DNA of 64,000 nt from Fidelibacterota bacterium (GTDB lineage: Bacteria > Fidelibacterota > UBA8477 > JABMPR01). The translations under genes and the position numbers were made by a program. Position 1 is the first letter of the stretch; each line of letters opens with the position of its first letter. A model generated the notes under the pieces. The model had not been told where the DNA came from. It searched no databases and saw only the letters and a program-made list of their open reading frames with translations. Where the stretch lies: the NCBI GenBank assembly GCA_018673925.1, contig JABHBL010000096.1:1-64000 (forward strand). The letters are read 5' to 3'. Below, piece after piece: positions 60,684 through 64,000 of the stretch.

Positions 60684-61088
60684 ATGCTTACTTTTGATGT
60701 GAATTGGATCGCAATTGCCGTATTGGTCATTGCCAATATGGCACTGGGAGCTATTTGGTATGGTCCTCTATTCGGCAAGCCATGGATGGAAGCCACGGGG
60801 ATTAAAATGGACGACATGGAGGGCAAGAACATGATGCCCCCCTACGCTGTCGCCATCATGAATTCATTTTTCATGGCATTTTTCATGGCCAACGTGATTG
60901 CCTGGACAAGTACTGCAAGTTTAGGGGGAGGACTCCTCCTGGGACTCTTCATGTGGTTGGGCTTTACAGGCTTATCGTTTGGAGTGAATCACGCCTTTGA
61001 GATGCGCTCACTCCATTTATGGTTTATCAATTCCGGGATGTACCTGATAGGTCTCCTTATTATGGGAGCCGTTCTGGCTATCTGGTAG
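60684..61088 (+). CDS. DUF1761 membrane protein
   Basis: I use the ATG at 60684, preceded by AAGGAG seven bases upstream (134 residues). Four membrane helices are visible: WIAIAVLVIANMALGAIWYG, AVAIMNSFFMAFFMANVIAW, GGGLLLGLFMWLGFTGLSFG and NSGMYLIGLLIMGAVLAI. The IWYGPLFGKPWMEATG loop is typical of DUF1761, a family of unknown function. It lies downstream of the acyl-CoA ligase gene. Confidence 0.85.
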   Translation: MLTFDVNWIAIAVLVIANMALGAIWYGPLFGKPWMEATGIKMDDMEGKNMMPPYAVAIMNSFFMAFFMANVIAWTSTASLGGGLLLGLFMWLGFTGLSFGVNHAFEMRSLHLWFINSGMYLIGLLIMGAVLAIW

Positions 61089-61107
61089 TAGCCTCGTAGT
61101 TTTTGAT

Positions 61108-61131
61108 GATGCCGGGTTAAACCCCGGTGTC
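61108..61131. terminator. Hairpin between convergent DUF1761 and aldehyde dehydrogenase genes
   Basis: GATGCCGGG (61108-61116) pairs with CCCGGTGTC (61123-61131), allowing two G-T wobbles. No long T-run follows on either side, so termination is only probable. Confidence 0.5.
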
Positions 61132-61132
61132 A

Positions 61133-62680
61133 TTAGAATCGTTTAAATCCAAATATTAGCTTTAGTAGGCCTTTCAGTTTCCATGACCAGGTCCCACCAA
61201 CCATCATGGTAAAACCAACCCAACGACGATAAACGAATCCGGGTACCGGAGTCCAATAAAGTTGCTTATTCAATGGGAAATAATCATTCACGATTACGCG
61301 TGTTTCGGTCATTTCCAATAAACCGAGTTCCCCATGAGTTCGACCAACACCACTCTGTTTAAAACCACCCCACGGTAAATTTGGAATTGCATGAGATATC
61401 AGATGACTATTTATTGTCACGACTCCAGCTTCTATTTGTGTGGCAATTTTTCGTCCAAGCCTGTGATTCTTGGTCCAAATCGAAGCTGTTAAGCCAAGAT
61501 CAGAATCATTGGCTAGTTGAATTGCTTCCTCAATGCTCTTGAAGGGCATCACTCCAATGACTGGTCCAAAGGTTTCTTCCTTCATAACCCGCATTTCCTG
61601 ATTTACATCAGTGAGGATGGTTGCCGGGAGTGCTTGATCCGTTGTTTCATCGATCTGTGATATTGCCTCAACGACAGCACCCTGAGCGATGGCCTCTTCC
61701 AGCATATTTCGTACTGCATTGTGCTGCTTTGATGTTGTCATGGCACCAATATGGGTATCATGATGATCAGGATGCCCGACATGAAGCTTCTCAACCTTTT
61801 TCTTGAGAAGTTTCAGGAAGGGTTTGTAGACCTCACGGTGTACATAAATACGTTCAACTCCAGCACAACTCTGACCGGAATTAGATAACCCAGCCCAGAT
61901 TGCTCCATTGACAGCTTTTTTCAGATTGGCCTCGGCGCAAACGATCATGGGATCATTGCCACCTAGCTCAAGGGAGATAGGAGTGAGGGTTTCGGCTGCC
62001 TTTTTCATGAGGATTTTACCAACAGGAACACTACCTGTAAAAAATAATTTGTCGATCCCAGCCTCTAGAAAGGCATCTCCAGCAATTCGTCCTGCAACAT
62101 TCACCTGGACAAAGAGATCCTGAGGTAGTTCACCCGCATCAACAATTTTTTGAATAACCTGTCCAACCATCTGCGTTTCAGATGCTGCCTTGTATAGCAG
62201 ACCATTGCCAGACATGAGGGCCATGAGGATTTCATGCATGGGAATTGCCAGGGGGTAATTCCAGGGAGAAATGATCCCTACGACTCCCATTGGTGCATGC
62301 TGTAGCCGGTTTCGCGTGAAAAGAGAAAATATGTGTGAGCCTTTGACCCGGCGTTCTCGCAGTACCCGTGCAGAATGCTTGATATAGTAGTCGAACGCTA
62401 TCACAGCTGAAGAGATTTCAGTCATATAGGCATCAACCAGGGTTTTACCATTGTCAGCCGATATTATTCTGGCATACTCTTCGCCATGTTCAATTAAATG
62501 GCGCTGCATTTTCCTGAGGTGTTTACCACGTTCAGAAAAGGAAAAATCGGCCCATTTTGCTTGAGCTTTCCGGATTCGCGATACCGCGTGTTGAATATCC
62601 TCAAGTGTATTTTGTGGTATCTGACCCAAGGACTCACCAGTGGCTGGATTGAATGCTTCGGTGTGTATCAGCGTTGACAT
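61133..62680 (-). CDS. Aldehyde dehydrogenase with hydrophobic C-terminal tail
   Basis: This 515-residue NAD(P)-dependent enzyme has IISPWNYPLAIPMHE, FFTGSVPVGK, the general base Glu in SLELGGNDPMIV, the catalytic Cys in NSGQSCAGVERIYV, and EETFGPVIGVMPF. The last 45 residues (from YWTPVPGFVYRRWVGF to LKLIFGFKRF) are aromatic, hydrophobic and basic, as in membrane-associated ALDH branches. That suits a long-chain aldehyde, such as the product of the lyase encoded nearby. An AAAGGGGA site precedes the ATG. It is convergent with the lyase/ligase genes rather than in the same operon. Confidence 0.9.
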   Translation of the reverse strand: MSTLIHTEAFNPATGESLGQIPQNTLEDIQHAVSRIRKAQAKWADFSFSERGKHLRKMQRHLIEHGEEYARIISADNGKTLVDAYMTEISSAVIAFDYYIKHSARVLRERRVKGSHIFSLFTRNRLQHAPMGVVGIISPWNYPLAIPMHEILMALMSGNGLLYKAASETQMVGQVIQKIVDAGELPQDLFVQVNVAGRIAGDAFLEAGIDKLFFTGSVPVGKILMKKAAETLTPISLELGGNDPMIVCAEANLKKAVNGAIWAGLSNSGQSCAGVERIYVHREVYKPFLKLLKKKVEKLHVGHPDHHDTHIGAMTTSKQHNAVRNMLEEAIAQGAVVEAISQIDETTDQALPATILTDVNQEMRVMKEETFGPVIGVMPFKSIEEAIQLANDSDLGLTASIWTKNHRLGRKIATQIEAGVVTINSHLISHAIPNLPWGGFKQSGVGRTHGELGLLEMTETRVIVNDYFPLNKQLYWTPVPGFVYRRWVGFTMMVGGTWSWKLKGLLKLIFGFKRF

Positions 62681-62967
62681 AATTTCCCCTTTAATGGCTC
62701 AGAAAATGTATACGGAATGAAGCTGATTAGTAGACTTTTTTAATCGGCTTGTCTTATAATGAGAACCTAAGATCATGGTGACATCCCTCGTTAGTTTGGC
62801 CCCTTCAATCAGTTTTATAAATCATGTGAAGAGACTTGATTTTAAGGCAGTAACAATGCCGAAATTGCTTATCTTGCCCACTATAGAGTCAAGCAAAATT
62901 ACATGATATGTATACCAAATTAGTCCATTGAAATATCTGGATTCAAAAATATGATCAGGATGAGATT

Positions 62968-64000
62968 ATGAAGAAACTGACGCCAAAAGATCTTTGTAGA
63001 ACCACCAACGATGAAGCACTAAAATTTAAATCCACCGCTGAACTTCCTAGTCTGAACAAGGTCATCGGCCAGGAACGTGCAGTTCGGGCACTTCAATTTG
63101 GTCTGGAGCTTCTGGCGCCTGGCTATAATGTGTTTGTTGGCGGTGTTCCCGGTACGGGAAAGAGCACTATCGTAAAAAGTCTTGTTGAAAAATTTGCCGC
63201 CAAAAAACCGGTCCCCCCTGACTGGTTGGTTGTGTTCAATTTCCGAGATGAATACCATCCCCGGGTGTTTCAATTGCCAGCCGGACAGGGCAACAAATTT
63301 GCCAAACAGATGAAGCGCTTGATAAGCAGTTTGAGCACAGATCTCCCTAAAGTTTTTACCGGTGACATTTATACGAAGCGCAAAAAAGAAATAACCGCGG
63401 AGTTCGATACTGGTCGTGAGGAAATCATTGCCAATGTGAATGCAGAAGCGGCTGAACGGGACATCCAGCTAAATATGACCCAGGAGGGTTTTCAAACCAT
63501 TCCGCTTAAAGATGGTACACCCATGAATGAAGCTGATATTTCGGCACTCACCGAAGAGGAGCTGGCAGCGATTAATGAAAAAATTAATCTGATCCAGGAA
63601 CATTTACGTGAAGCTCTCCGTGATATGGCTGAACTGGAAGATGAACGTTCAGATGTAGTTGAAACTCTCCAGGAAAAGATAGCTTTAGATTCAGTGGAAC
63701 ACCGCATTGGTCGATTGCTGGAAAATTATTCTGATCATCCAGGACTCTTGAAATATCTTGAGGAAGTCAGGGATGATATTGCAGAACATGTCCAGGAATT
63801 TGTTGGTATGGATAGCGTCGCGGAAGATGAAGAAGCACCAAGTCCTCAACAGAGTCAAAAAGCGTTGATGCAGAGATATAATGTCAACCTGCTGGTGGAT
63901 AATTGTCGTCAGAAAGGCGCACCTGTTATTGTTGACACCAATCCTTCGTATTACAACCTTTTCGGTAGAATTGGGAAGGAAGCCGTGATGGGGGGCTGGT
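62968..64000 (+). CDS. Lon-related ATP-dependent protease (LonB-like), partial
   Basis: The frame is open from the ATG at 62968 to the right edge (344 residues seen; the family has about 800). The N-terminal AAA part has IGQERAVRALQFGLELLAPGYNVFVGG (in pieces) and the Walker A loop GGVPGTGKST, followed by FNFRDEYHPRVFQLPAGQG. A long charged helical insertion comes next (NEADISALTEEELAAINEKI, AELEDERSDVVETL), as in AAA_32-type Lon-like proteases. The protease domain with the Ser-Lys dyad would lie beyond the window. An AGGATGAG sequence just upstream may be the ribosome site. Confidence 0.9.
   Translation, partial: MKKLTPKDLCRTTNDEALKFKSTAELPSLNKVIGQERAVRALQFGLELLAPGYNVFVGGVPGTGKSTIVKSLVEKFAAKKPVPPDWLVVFNFRDEYHPRVFQLPAGQGNKFAKQMKRLISSLSTDLPKVFTGDIYTKRKKEITAEFDTGREEIIANVNAEAAERDIQLNMTQEGFQTIPLKDGTPMNEADISALTEEELAAINEKINLIQEHLREALRDMAELEDERSDVVETLQEKIALDSVEHRIGRLLENYSDHPGLLKYLEEVRDDIAEHVQEFVGMDSVAEDEEAPSPQQSQKALMQRYNVNLLVDNCRQKGAPVIVDTNPSYYNLFGRIGKEAVMGGW

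Overview
The window reads as chromosomal DNA of a free-living Gram-negative bacterium of the FCB superphylum, most likely Candidatus Marinimicrobia (Neomarinimicrobiota) or a close relative. This placement is an inference. It rests on secreted proteins ending in the NYPNPFNP-type C-terminal sorting domain of type IX secretion (genes at 1757, 3689 and 10152), a PorQ-like outer-membrane protein (12003), dockerin-like C-termini (13149 and 56076), and an outer-membrane energy-transduction operon with duplicated ExbD and TonB. There are no phage genes, insertion sequences, CRISPR arrays or tRNA/rRNA genes that I can recognise. TGA is a normal stop codon here, for example at the ends of the genes finishing at 30072 and 47961.

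Layout. 1-3.3 kb: TetR regulator with paired operator palindromes, a TolC-type efflux protein running off the left edge, and a secreted subtilase. 3.7-18 kb: a second subtilase, a tryptophanase, a hydrolase/TonB-domain lipoprotein pair, a T9SS cargo protein, a PorQ-like barrel, a subtilase with a dockerin, and a 1078-residue beta-propeller/Ig-like surface protein. 18.3-24.1 kb: envelope block with a C-terminal processing protease, ExbB, two ExbDs and two TonBs. 24.1-34.9 kb: mixed housekeeping and repair genes, including a spore-photoproduct-lyase-type radical SAM enzyme paired with a ParB-like protein, a flavinylated membrane protein overlapping a LOG-family gene, a LytS/LytTR two-component system and RsmE. 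35-39.1 kb: esterase lipoprotein and aconitase.

39.3-50.3 kb is the most coherent accessory module: a same-strand run of ArsR-type regulator, TusA, DsrE2-like protein, a second TusA-like gene interrupted by an in-frame TGA, a rhodanese/persulfide-dioxygenase fusion, an iron-sulfur/NrfD fusion, a molybdopterin oxidoreductase, and two SLC13-type anion transporters flanking a universal stress protein. I read it as a cytoplasmic sulfane-sulfur handling and oxidation (or respiration) operon controlled by a thiol-sensing repressor whose palindromic operator lies inside its own promoter.

50.5-64 kb: a short GlpD-like FAD enzyme, a penicillin-acylase-family Ntn hydrolase, a YqgE/AlgH protein, an LD-carboxypeptidase, a secreted beta-propeller with dockerin, then a sphingosine-1-phosphate-lyase-like PLP enzyme, a long-chain acyl-CoA synthetase, a DUF1761 membrane protein and an aldehyde dehydrogenase with a hydrophobic tail. 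The lyase, dehydrogenase and synthetase together match the steps that degrade phosphorylated sphingoid bases. The right edge cuts a Lon-related protease.

The spaces between convergent genes hold several families of hairpin repeats: a 24-bp arm present singly or as exact inverted pairs, and a family with a conserved loop and changing but always complementary stems.
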